DNA of 64,000 bases, taken from NCBI RefSeq assembly GCF_900188085.1, contig NZ_FZOU01000001.1, forward strand, positions 930,001 to 994,000. The letters are read 5' to 3'. The notes beneath the pieces are model-generated. The model was not told the DNA's origin. It worked only from the letters and a program-made list of their open reading frames with translations, and made no database searches. The position numbers and the translations under genes are program-made. Shown here in pieces: positions 56,763-64,000 of the stretch (within the stretch, counting starts at the first letter, position 1; the number at the start of each line of letters is the position of its first letter). This stretch comes from Granulicella rosea. Lineage in GTDB: Bacteria; Acidobacteriota; Terriglobia; Terriglobales; Acidobacteriaceae.

Positions 56763-58100
56763 TCAGTTTGCATCGCGGTTAGTGATAGACACGCGGAAGA
56801 GGGGTTTGGTTTTCTCGCTCGGCTCCATTTCATACACTTGCGAGGTCTTTGCCGGGTCGTAGTCCCTCCACAGCCAGATCATCTCTTCCGGTAGTTGAGT
56901 ACCGCCATAAGCGGGACTGTGTGCTCCCATTCCAAAGGAAAAGTGAAAGTCGTAGCCAGCCATCTTCAGGGCGTTAGCCATGCGGATATTATCGAGCGGC
57001 CAGCTTCCGTCGCGCAGTTCCAGATCTCTCGAGCCATCAGCCAGCCAGACGCGAATGTTGCGATGTGGCTCACGCAAAATCTTTTCAGGATAATCCTGCC
57101 CGCCATCCAGATCCCCCGGAATCTCCTTCCATTGGTGCGCGCTGAAGCTCCCTGACCAAGAAATGACTCTGCTGAATTCATCCGAACGAAACCAGGCCGT
57201 ATTGAAAGCGCAGATTCCACCTGAGGAAAAACCAGTTGTGGCGCGGCTGTAAGCGTCTTTGCGGATGTTGTATTTCGTCTCGACCTTGGCCAGGACTTCA
57301 TCGCGAAGATAACGGTTATAGCGGTCGGTCACCGTGTCGTATTCCTCGCTGCGGAAATCGCTTTTTAAGGTTCCACCGTTTTCCTTCATATACCGTTGCA
57401 CGAATGCGAAGTCGGGTGACTTTGGAGCGTCCGCGATGTCGCCCGGATTCACGAAGACACCTATCATGACAGGAACGTTCTTCATCGCAACAAGGTTGTC
57501 GATTACATTCAAAGCTGGGTACATACCCTCTCGATCCAGGTATCCCGCGCCATCTTGAAAAACCATGAGCGCCGCAGAGACGTTGGGGTCGTACTGCGCC
57601 GGAATATAGACTCTATAAGCGCTCACCATGCCTGGATAAACTTTGCTGACGACAGATATTGAATCGCTGAGGGTTCCCGAGGGGATACCAGGCTGCAGAT
57701 AAGAGAGGGGACCGAGCGCTGGAAGGTCGGCAGCGCCACCAATGCTTTTCCCATTCACGATGTAATGAAAGCGATGATCGTAGCTCACGCGAAGCCCGAT
57801 TACGGCGACATACCAGATGGAGGTGCCTGTGAGTTGTTTCATGACGCGCGAAGTGCCGTCATCGACAACCAGCGTCGGCTGATCATTACTCTCAAACGCG
57901 AAAAAGAAATCTCCTCCATGAAAAAGAAATGCTGTGCCAGATTTAAGAGCGGTATCAGCAAAACTTCCTCGAATTGCCTCCTTAAGCCCAGACTCACCAG
58001 AAGCTGCAAGAGCGATCATTTGCTCGCATTTGAGCTTGTCGGCGGCAAACACGGGTGATGAAAAAAGCATAACAATTATTGAAAGCAATAGGCGTTTCAT
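56763..58100 (-). CDS. secreted CE1-like carbohydrate esterase
   Basis: 445 residues from the ATG at 58100 (AAGG upstream); signal peptide RLLLSIIVMLFSSPVFA. An N-terminal E-set/CBM48-like domain (FFFAFESNDQPTLVVDDG) is followed by the esterase-D fold: AYRVYIPAQYDP, MVFQDGAGYLD, nucleophile GFSSGG, a later Asp in WLADGS and GAHSPAYGG with the His. This is the feruloyl/acetyl-xylan esterase-like family often fused or linked to GHs. It probably strips ester groups from plant polysaccharide. It lies 112 bases from the GH2 start. Confidence 0.83.
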   Translation of the reverse strand: MKRLLLSIIVMLFSSPVFAADKLKCEQMIALAASGESGLKEAIRGSFADTALKSGTAFLFHGGDFFFAFESNDQPTLVVDDGTSRVMKQLTGTSIWYVAVIGLRVSYDHRFHYIVNGKSIGGAADLPALGPLSYLQPGIPSGTLSDSISVVSKVYPGMVSAYRVYIPAQYDPNVSAALMVFQDGAGYLDREGMYPALNVIDNLVAMKNVPVMIGVFVNPGDIADAPKSPDFAFVQRYMKENGGTLKSDFRSEEYDTVTDRYNRYLRDEVLAKVETKYNIRKDAYSRATTGFSSGGICAFNTAWFRSDEFSRVISWSGSFSAHQWKEIPGDLDGGQDYPEKILREPHRNIRVWLADGSRDLELRDGSWPLDNIRMANALKMAGYDFHFSFGMGAHSPAYGGTQLPEEMIWLWRDYDPAKTSQVYEMEPSEKTKPLFRVSITNRDAN

Positions 58101-58225
58101 TACATTACCTTCCATGAACAAGTTCCCGGCTTGTTGAGCGAAAAGAACCAAGAAATGACGCTGAAGGTGAGCGCACGCTCCGCTGAAAAAGCGGCGCTGG
58201 CCGGGCAGTGCTGACGACGAGCCAT

Positions 58226-59431
58226 TCAGCGAAACAAAGAGAGATCGACAGCATCAGCCATAGCTTGATAACCAGCATCGTTCGGATGCAGATGATCCCC
58301 ATCGTTATACGCAGGAAGAATTTCATCGAGATGATTCGGATCGCGCACAACCTTATCGAAGTCGATCACTCCATCAAAGTTGTCGGGCTGGCGAATAAAG
58401 GTGTTAAGTGCTTGCCGCATCCGTTCCCCCTCATGTGACGCATAATTTGCGTGGGTATAAGGCGTAAGCGTAGCGCCAATCACCTTGATCCCGTCTGCGT
58501 GAGCACGGTGGATGACTTGCGAATACCCCTCAAGAAGCTCCGCAATAGTGACAGGATCGTTCGGGTTGTGGGGCTTGGCGGTTCGGCCGATGTCATTGAT
58601 GCCAATAAGAAGAACGATGTACTTGACACCTGGAGCGCTCAAGGTGTCACGATGCAAGCGGTCAAGGAGTGCGGGGCCGGTATCTGGTTTCAGAAGCCGG
58701 TTGCCGCTAATTCCCTCATTCAGCACAGCGATATGCCGTGTCTCGGGGCTTGCGAGCAGTCGGGTCGCCAGATCGTCTGTCCAACGTCGATTCTTGTCTG
58801 CCGTAGAGGCGAATCCATCTGTGATGGAGTCGCCTACAGCAACTATCGCGAAAGACTCTTTGGGGGCTTCAACCTGAACATTCTTGAGGAAATACCAGTG
58901 TTGAATTGTCGTAGGCGATGTAAGCGAGATTGACGTCACCTCGTTACCTGAACTGATGTAAGTGGTTTCCCTTGAGAGCGGATGCATCGTCATCGACGTT
59001 ACAGGCCGCTTCGGGACGAAGAAGCTGATATCGACATCTGAGGAGTTCTCGAGTGCAAAATCAACCGGATCGCTTGTGACGAACTCGCCCTCAGGGATCG
59101 TTATGGCGGCTTTGCCGCTGAACGTTACTTTGTGATCGGATTCTGGAATGATGGAGTCCTTCGAATCGTGCTCTTGAAAGTGAACATCCGAGATGAGAAG
59201 AGGGGAGTGGCCAAATTCGTTACTGAGGGCCAGACGTACTTTCCGTCCTCCTAGAGACACGTGAACAACCTGTCGAACTGTGAGAGCCTCAGATCCGATG
59301 GAAAGGTTGGGCGTAACAACCGATGACCAATTTAGGGGAGCGGCGGCCCAGGTTCCCACCCAATTCTGAGCTAAGCTTGGAAGGGGTGACAGAAGTGCTA
59401 GCGCTATAAGTGCGGAAAGTGCTTTCTTCAT
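58226..59431 (-). CDS. secreted SGNH/GDSL hydrolase
   Basis: 401 residues from the ATG at 59431, with signal peptide (LSALIALALLSPLPSLA). The four SGNH blocks are clear: VGDSITDG, NEGISGN, LIGINDIG and DGDHLHPND. The N-terminal 190 residues form the beta-sandwich found in this subfamily (WVGTWAAAP at the start, TIQHWYFLKNV at the junction). Members deacetylate or de-esterify xylan, pectin or rhamnogalacturonan. It belongs to the enzyme run between GH92 and CE1-like genes. Confidence 0.88.
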   Translation of the reverse strand: MKKALSALIALALLSPLPSLAQNWVGTWAAAPLNWSSVVTPNLSIGSEALTVRQVVHVSLGGRKVRLALSNEFGHSPLLISDVHFQEHDSKDSIIPESDHKVTFSGKAAITIPEGEFVTSDPVDFALENSSDVDISFFVPKRPVTSMTMHPLSRETTYISSGNEVTSISLTSPTTIQHWYFLKNVQVEAPKESFAIVAVGDSITDGFASTADKNRRWTDDLATRLLASPETRHIAVLNEGISGNRLLKPDTGPALLDRLHRDTLSAPGVKYIVLLIGINDIGRTAKPHNPNDPVTIAELLEGYSQVIHRAHADGIKVIGATLTPYTHANYASHEGERMRQALNTFIRQPDNFDGVIDFDKVVRDPNHLDEILPAYNDGDHLHPNDAGYQAMADAVDLSLFR

Positions 59432-59585
59432 ATTCAATATGCCTCTTACCAGCAATTTGGCATTCAAGCCAAGGTCGATTCCTCTTGTGCTCATCTTGAT
59501 TTAGTAAGATAGCGAAGCTGCACTTGACTCCAGGGATTGGCCACTAGCCAGTGGATTAATGCGCCAGCACCTTGCAAAACTATCT

Positions 59586-61922
59586 TCATTTTGTTGCATT
59601 CGCTTCTTCGTTCGACATTGAGGGCGGGGCATCTTGCCGAGAGCTCCCCCAAGCTCGATTGGGCTTGTCTCCCATCTTGAGGATGAGTGTTCCGCCTTGA
59701 GCGATGTCGGCATGGCGGAACCACGCCTTCTCGAGAGGTCGGCCATTCAGGGTAGCCGATTGGATATATTTGTTTTGTTTAGAGACGCCGTCGGCGATGA
59801 CGGTGAACTCGCCCGCTCCGCCGATGCGGATAACTGTCTTCGCAAATATTGGACTGCCAATCTCGTAAACCGGGCTTCCGGGGCATACCGGATAGAAGCC
59901 CATTGCGCTCATGACATACCACGAGGATGTCTCTCCGCCGTCGTCGTCGCCGGGAATGCCGAGCGGGCCATCGCCATACCAGACATCCATGAGTTCGCGT
60001 ACTCGGCGCTGTGTCTTCCAGGGCTGACCGGAGAAATCGTAAAGGTATGGTATGTGGAGGCTTGGCTCGTTGCCTTGGGCATAAAGTCCGACCAGACCGG
60101 TAGCGTCAGGAAATTGACTCAGAAACTGGAACTTGTACTCGCTATATTGCTCTTGAAAGAGCTTATCGAGTTTGGCATTGAATTGATCGCGGCCACCCAT
60201 CAGTTGCATCAGGCCAGCCACGTCGTGCTGGACGCCGAAGGTATAAATCCAGGAGTTGACTTCCGTGAAGTATTCTCTTCCGCCTTGGCCCCCGCCGAGC
60301 TTTGGGTCGAAATGCTCGACCCATTTTCCCTCGGCGCTTCTTGGCGCCATGAATCCGATGGTCGGATTGAAAACATTTTGATAGTTGTGAGCCAGACGGC
60401 TGAAGTAGTCAGCATCTTTGTTCTTACCCATTGCTTTCGCTAATTGAGCGAGGCACCAATCGTCGAAGCTGTTTTCGATCGTTACGGAGACGGCCTGGCG
60501 TCGTTCCCCATGGTCGACTTCCGGCGCAAATTCCTTTTCTCCGTAGGAGAGCGCCGGGAAGAATCCCTTGTCGAAGTAGACACGATCAAGGGCGGTCAGC
60601 GGACCGCGCCGCCAAGGCAGCAAGGTGGCCTCGGTTTCATTCTTGCGGATCGCTTCATAAGCCTCTTCGACATCGAAGTCCCGATAGCCTTTTGCATAGG
60701 CGTCGAGGATCAACGCAGCGGCATGGTGGCCGATCATCGGAGACTGTTCACCGGCGATAGACGGGAACGAAGGAAGCCACCCGCTTTGCTCGTACATGCG
60801 GAGGTAGGAACGAATCATGTCTTGTTGACGTCGCGGATCTAAGAGCAATTGGAGGGGATGCAGTGAGCGATACGTGTCCCAGATGCCGTCGTCCACATAG
60901 AAATTATGCCCACCTGAATCGTGTACGGAGTGGTCGAATGCACTGTAGTAGCGACCATCCTCCGTAATGTCGGTCATACGGCCGAGCGAGCGGTAAAGGG
61001 CGGTGTAAAAGATGGTGCGCTGTTTCTCCGTGCCACCCGTGGTGCTAACCGCGCCCAGAGCCTTATTCCAGGCGGACCGAGTTGACTGCTGGACCTGATC
61101 GAAGCTCAGGCCACGGCTATCGCGAAGAAGATTTTTCTTTGCCTGCTCGACGCTGATGTAGGAGATCCCGACGTGCGCTTCGACCTGCTGTCCGGCAGCA
61201 AAAGCAAGATCCGATACGAAGCCGATCTTATCTCCAGTGAGATTGGCCTCCTGTGTGAGCTTCTTGTCGAACCATGTTTGCCATTGACCGAACGGCCGGG
61301 AAAATTCAATGTAGAAATACTCTCTTGGGGCGCTGGCCTTTGCGACGATAGGGGTAAATTCAACATGGATCTCCTGGCTGCCTTGAAGAGTCCTATCGCT
61401 AACAACCTGCAATTCAGCATCCGTTCCGAGACTCAACATCAGATGTCCGCGTGGCGTCTTTGGAAATGTGAACCGGTAATATGCGCTGTCCTGTCCAACT
61501 GTCAGTTCGGCTTTTATTCCCCATGTATCAAGGTCGACCGCGTAGTAGTAGGGAGTTGATGTCTCAAAATCATGGTCGAATCCGGAGGCGTATGCATCCG
61601 GATTCGTTCCGCCATCTCCAATAGAGGCCATCAAGAGCGCCGGGCCAGCGGGGAAGCCGCTGATTTTATCGGCAAGATAGCGATCTGAGATATTGGGCAT
61701 TGTAATCGGAGCGAGCCGCGCCATGCCATGGGGAAGTTGCACATAAGGAATGGTCGCAGTGAGCAGTTGGCCGATGCCCCCGATATTGGGAGACACATAT
61801 TCAACTAGATCTTTTTTGGGGGCCGAATGGGCGGAGGCGGCATGCAAGAATGGCGTGCATATGACGATGACGATCAACCATGTCGCCGAGTCCAAGTACG
61901 TCCATTTTTCAAATAGTTGCAA
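59586..61922 (-). CDS. secreted GH92 alpha-mannosidase
   Basis: 778 residues with an N-terminal hydrophobic signal (SATWLIVIVICTPFLHAASA). GH92 marks: YVSPNIGG at the start, YYYAVDLDTWGIKAELTVG, DDGIWDTYRSLHPL and IPGDDDGGETSSWYVMSAMGFYPVCPG. The last holds the calcium-linked acidic cluster and catalytic aspartates, and all key acids appear present. GH92 enzymes are calcium-dependent exo-mannosidases acting on alpha-1,2, 1,3, 1,4 or 1,6 linkages. Length is typical. It is the second gene of the five-gene run. Confidence 0.92.
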   Translation of the reverse strand: MQLFEKWTYLDSATWLIVIVICTPFLHAASAHSAPKKDLVEYVSPNIGGIGQLLTATIPYVQLPHGMARLAPITMPNISDRYLADKISGFPAGPALLMASIGDGGTNPDAYASGFDHDFETSTPYYYAVDLDTWGIKAELTVGQDSAYYRFTFPKTPRGHLMLSLGTDAELQVVSDRTLQGSQEIHVEFTPIVAKASAPREYFYIEFSRPFGQWQTWFDKKLTQEANLTGDKIGFVSDLAFAAGQQVEAHVGISYISVEQAKKNLLRDSRGLSFDQVQQSTRSAWNKALGAVSTTGGTEKQRTIFYTALYRSLGRMTDITEDGRYYSAFDHSVHDSGGHNFYVDDGIWDTYRSLHPLQLLLDPRRQQDMIRSYLRMYEQSGWLPSFPSIAGEQSPMIGHHAAALILDAYAKGYRDFDVEEAYEAIRKNETEATLLPWRRGPLTALDRVYFDKGFFPALSYGEKEFAPEVDHGERRQAVSVTIENSFDDWCLAQLAKAMGKNKDADYFSRLAHNYQNVFNPTIGFMAPRSAEGKWVEHFDPKLGGGQGGREYFTEVNSWIYTFGVQHDVAGLMQLMGGRDQFNAKLDKLFQEQYSEYKFQFLSQFPDATGLVGLYAQGNEPSLHIPYLYDFSGQPWKTQRRVRELMDVWYGDGPLGIPGDDDGGETSSWYVMSAMGFYPVCPGSPVYEIGSPIFAKTVIRIGGAGEFTVIADGVSKQNKYIQSATLNGRPLEKAWFRHADIAQGGTLILKMGDKPNRAWGSSRQDAPPSMSNEEANATK

Positions 61923-62047
61923 GATCGTGCGCTCCTTCCACGCTAGGTAGCTACTCCAGAGATAAGGCTGACAGATGATAGGCCGTGGCTAGCCGCATTC
62001 AGTGCCGAGCTTGCTTTCTTCGGTCTATGCCGCATGGCTTGCGATAG

Positions 62048-63736
62048 CTATCCTGCGGAGGCTGCCCGTAGGATATTGAATGACTGTGTAACAGCGTTCT
62101 CGGCGGCTCCGCCCGTAGTAACGGTGGTCTGTCGCACATTGATCAGATCCGAGTGGCTGAGTACGATGCCGGCCGACTGTTTCCCGCGAACTTCGAGATA
62201 GCAATCTGTTTGTTCAGGCGCCCGCCCATCACGCAGCCACACATTTCGGCTCGCGTTCAACAGGACAACGGGCTGCTTGCCAGAGATGCTTGTGGAGCGG
62301 AACCCGGATACATCGATGTGCCCTGCATCGTCACAGATAAGCGCGGGCCGTTCCTCGCTTGCGGTGAGACGAAGGTCAATGCCGTGCAGCCGCAAGTCGG
62401 CCACATGACGACAATAAAGTCCGGCCGCTGGGAGCCTGCCGAACATGAGCGACTTCGGATACTCCTGTTCTCTCTCTGGAACTTCCGCCCGCGCCCATGC
62501 TTCTTTGCCATGCTCTTCACTGTCTATCCGAATGTTGGAAAGCGTGACGTCTTCGACAGGGAATCCAGGGATTCCAGTGATCGAACTGGTAACGATCGCA
62601 CCGCTGGCATGGACACCGTCGATCATGACTCCACGAAGGTAGCCTGGCGTTCCATCCGGTCGCGGCGTACGATTGCCTCGTCGGATAAAGATAGGCACAC
62701 GTGCGCGCTGCATCCGGATGCCCGTGATGGTGATTCCTTCCAGCCACCCTCCGTCCACCATCTCGATGACGATGCCGCCTTCGAGTCGCTGATTGTAGGG
62801 GACGTCGCGGTTCTCGATGATGGAGTTGGAGAAGGTGATGTTTTCAATTCCGCCTCTCGTGGCGGTCCCGATCTTGAAGCCATTGCAGCAGCCGGTGAGG
62901 ATGCAGTTGGTCACCGTGATATTCCGTGTGAGTTCCAGGGGACCATATGGATTTTCGCTTTTAATGCAGATAGCATCGTCGGCGCTAGAGATGTCGCAAT
63001 CCGAGATCAGGACATTCTGTGAACAGGTGACGTCAATGCCGTCAGTGTTGACACCGTTGATGTGATTGCGAATGCGAATACCTCGAATGAAGACGGAGTT
63101 GCAGGCGATCGGTCGCAGGGTCCAGCCGGGCGCATCCTTTAGGGTGATTCCCTCGATACGAACGTTGGTACATTCGATGAGTTCAATCATTGGAGAAGGT
63201 CGAGGCAGAGCCTCCCATTCCCAGGTGATCACCGACCTCCATAGATTGTCCTCTGTAGGCGCAGGCGTTCCGTTCTGTTTCCAGAAGGATGGCCCTTGCC
63301 CATCAATCGTGCCATGACCGCAAATGGCGATATTATCGGCCTTGCGGGCGGCGATCAGGTGACGGACGCCCGCGTCGGCGTGCGCGTCTGGGCCTGATTG
63401 CGGGGGATAGTCGTCAATATTCTTGCTGCCTAAGATGGTCGCGCCGGCGTCGAGATATAAAGTTACGTTGCTTTTTAGCAGCAACATTCCGCTCAGATAG
63501 ATTCCTGGAGCTATATAGACGATTCCGCCACCTGCCGCAGCGCATTCGTCGATGCTCTCCTGAATCGCATTCCGGTCATTGCTTTTTGCGTCGCCGCGCG
63601 CACCGCGGGAGCGGGGATCCGCTATAAGAAGACCAGTTTTCCCGCTCGCGGTCAGCGCGGAGATATCTCCACCTGGTGCAAATGCGGCCAACAGAGAGGC
63701 ACTTCCGGCTTTCGCCAACAACGTACGCCGATTCAT
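62048..63736 (-). CDS. secreted GH28 polygalacturonase-like enzyme
   Basis: 562 residues from the ATG at 63736 (AAGGTGG close upstream). NRRTLLAKAGSASLLAAFA is a twin-arginine-type signal. The right-handed beta helix has GH28 catalytic motifs NTDGID, SADDAIC and a later GFKIG segment. Known enzymes cleave alpha-1,4-galacturonan or rhamnogalacturonan. It is the first gene of the enzyme run; a related 3' remnant lies at 37231-37505. The C-terminal 100 residues (SGKQPVVLLNASRNVWLRDG) are an extension beyond many GH28 enzymes. Confidence 0.9.
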   Translation of the reverse strand: MNRRTLLAKAGSASLLAAFAPGGDISALTASGKTGLLIADPRSRGARGDAKSNDRNAIQESIDECAAAGGGIVYIAPGIYLSGMLLLKSNVTLYLDAGATILGSKNIDDYPPQSGPDAHADAGVRHLIAARKADNIAICGHGTIDGQGPSFWKQNGTPAPTEDNLWRSVITWEWEALPRPSPMIELIECTNVRIEGITLKDAPGWTLRPIACNSVFIRGIRIRNHINGVNTDGIDVTCSQNVLISDCDISSADDAICIKSENPYGPLELTRNITVTNCILTGCCNGFKIGTATRGGIENITFSNSIIENRDVPYNQRLEGGIVIEMVDGGWLEGITITGIRMQRARVPIFIRRGNRTPRPDGTPGYLRGVMIDGVHASGAIVTSSITGIPGFPVEDVTLSNIRIDSEEHGKEAWARAEVPEREQEYPKSLMFGRLPAAGLYCRHVADLRLHGIDLRLTASEERPALICDDAGHIDVSGFRSTSISGKQPVVLLNASRNVWLRDGRAPEQTDCYLEVRGKQSAGIVLSHSDLINVRQTTVTTGGAAENAVTQSFNILRAASAG

Positions 63737-64000
63737 TTCCACCTTATAGCTCCTTCTAAGATCGCAGAGCGGCGCGGCGATGGTTGCTTCGCTTCAGCAA
63801 AGGCGTTCCCAGTCGTCACTCTTCAGTACCAAGTTCGCAACGTTACAGATAAGAGGTGGCTCCGTGAGACCACAATCTTGCTGATCCCGTGGGCATCTCC
63901 TACTCAAGGAAACCGAGGTCGGATCCGCAAACCGATCTTGCCAAACTCAGTAGCGAACCTATGTTGATTTATGAACGACCTGACTGGCAACGATAGCCGA
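63737..64000. other. upstream region of the GH28 enzyme run
   Basis: About 260 bases to the window edge, presumably with the promoter of the minus-strand enzyme run. CTGACTGGCAACGATA near the end (63978-63993) recurs at about 32563-32578; this may be a regulatory site or chance. No gene is visible. Confidence 0.35.

Noticed and set aside
63978..63993. 16-base string shared with the 32563 region as a regulatory motif
   Set aside because: Only two copies and no symmetry; kept as a note but too weak for a claim.
1..64000. CRISPR array, prophage structural genes or integrase
   Set aside because: No regularly spaced repeats, no phage head or tail genes and no recombinase signature were found on reading both strands.

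Overview
The window looks like a chromosomal stretch of an Acidobacteriota (Terriglobia/Acidobacteriaceae-type) soil bacterium. The signs are two very large Oar-like TonB-dependent receptors with a carboxypeptidase-regulatory N-terminal domain, a membrane-anchored regulator of an N-terminal type common in that phylum, PadR paired with a small membrane protein, and many secreted GHs with Sec or Tat signals. This assignment is inference from gene content; there is no rRNA or marker gene.

Left third (1-30.8 kb): an accessory region rich in conflict and defence genes. A giant minus-strand gene runs off the left edge (1-3710): an Mrr-like PD-(D/E)XK nuclease fused to a STAND-type NTPase, at least 1236 residues. 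After a decayed cupin gene and a small membrane protein come a secreted GH27 relative with apparently lost catalytic acids (4827-7337), an SRAP/YedK protein and a Gp157-like protein. A restriction-like set follows: an SMC/RecN-like ATPase with a zinc finger and an S24/LexA-like tail, a GmrSD-type DUF262/DUF1524 protein and a DUF4238 protein. Then come a PadR/membrane pair, a complete DarTG toxin-antitoxin pair, and broken HNH and Gp157 genes.

The most unusual locus is the minus-strand run 30.8-21.5 kb: GH13, patatin lipase, C14 caspase, an unrecognised 485-residue protein, a ComEC-like metallo-beta-lactamase-fold protein, and a CHAT-NACHT protein. Some junctions overlap by 4 nt. It places two different caspase-fold proteases, a lipase, a metallohydrolase and a signalling NTPase in one apparent transcription unit. 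It is the best candidate for an undescribed multi-effector system.

Right half (31-64 kb): a plant-polysaccharide utilisation region. It has two TonB-dependent receptors, a transmembrane winged-helix-like regulator, a pectate-lyase-fold lipoprotein, a beheaded S9 peptidase, and a five-gene minus-strand run of secreted enzymes (GH28, GH92, SGNH esterase, CE1-like esterase, GH2). It shows repeated rearrangement: a GH28 3' remnant, a TonB-receptor 5' remnant, an IS481-type transposase remnant, a beta-helix fragment, and a duplicated 65-bp upstream block sharing a TCTAGA-centred repeat. No tRNA, rRNA, CRISPR array or intact integrase was recognised.
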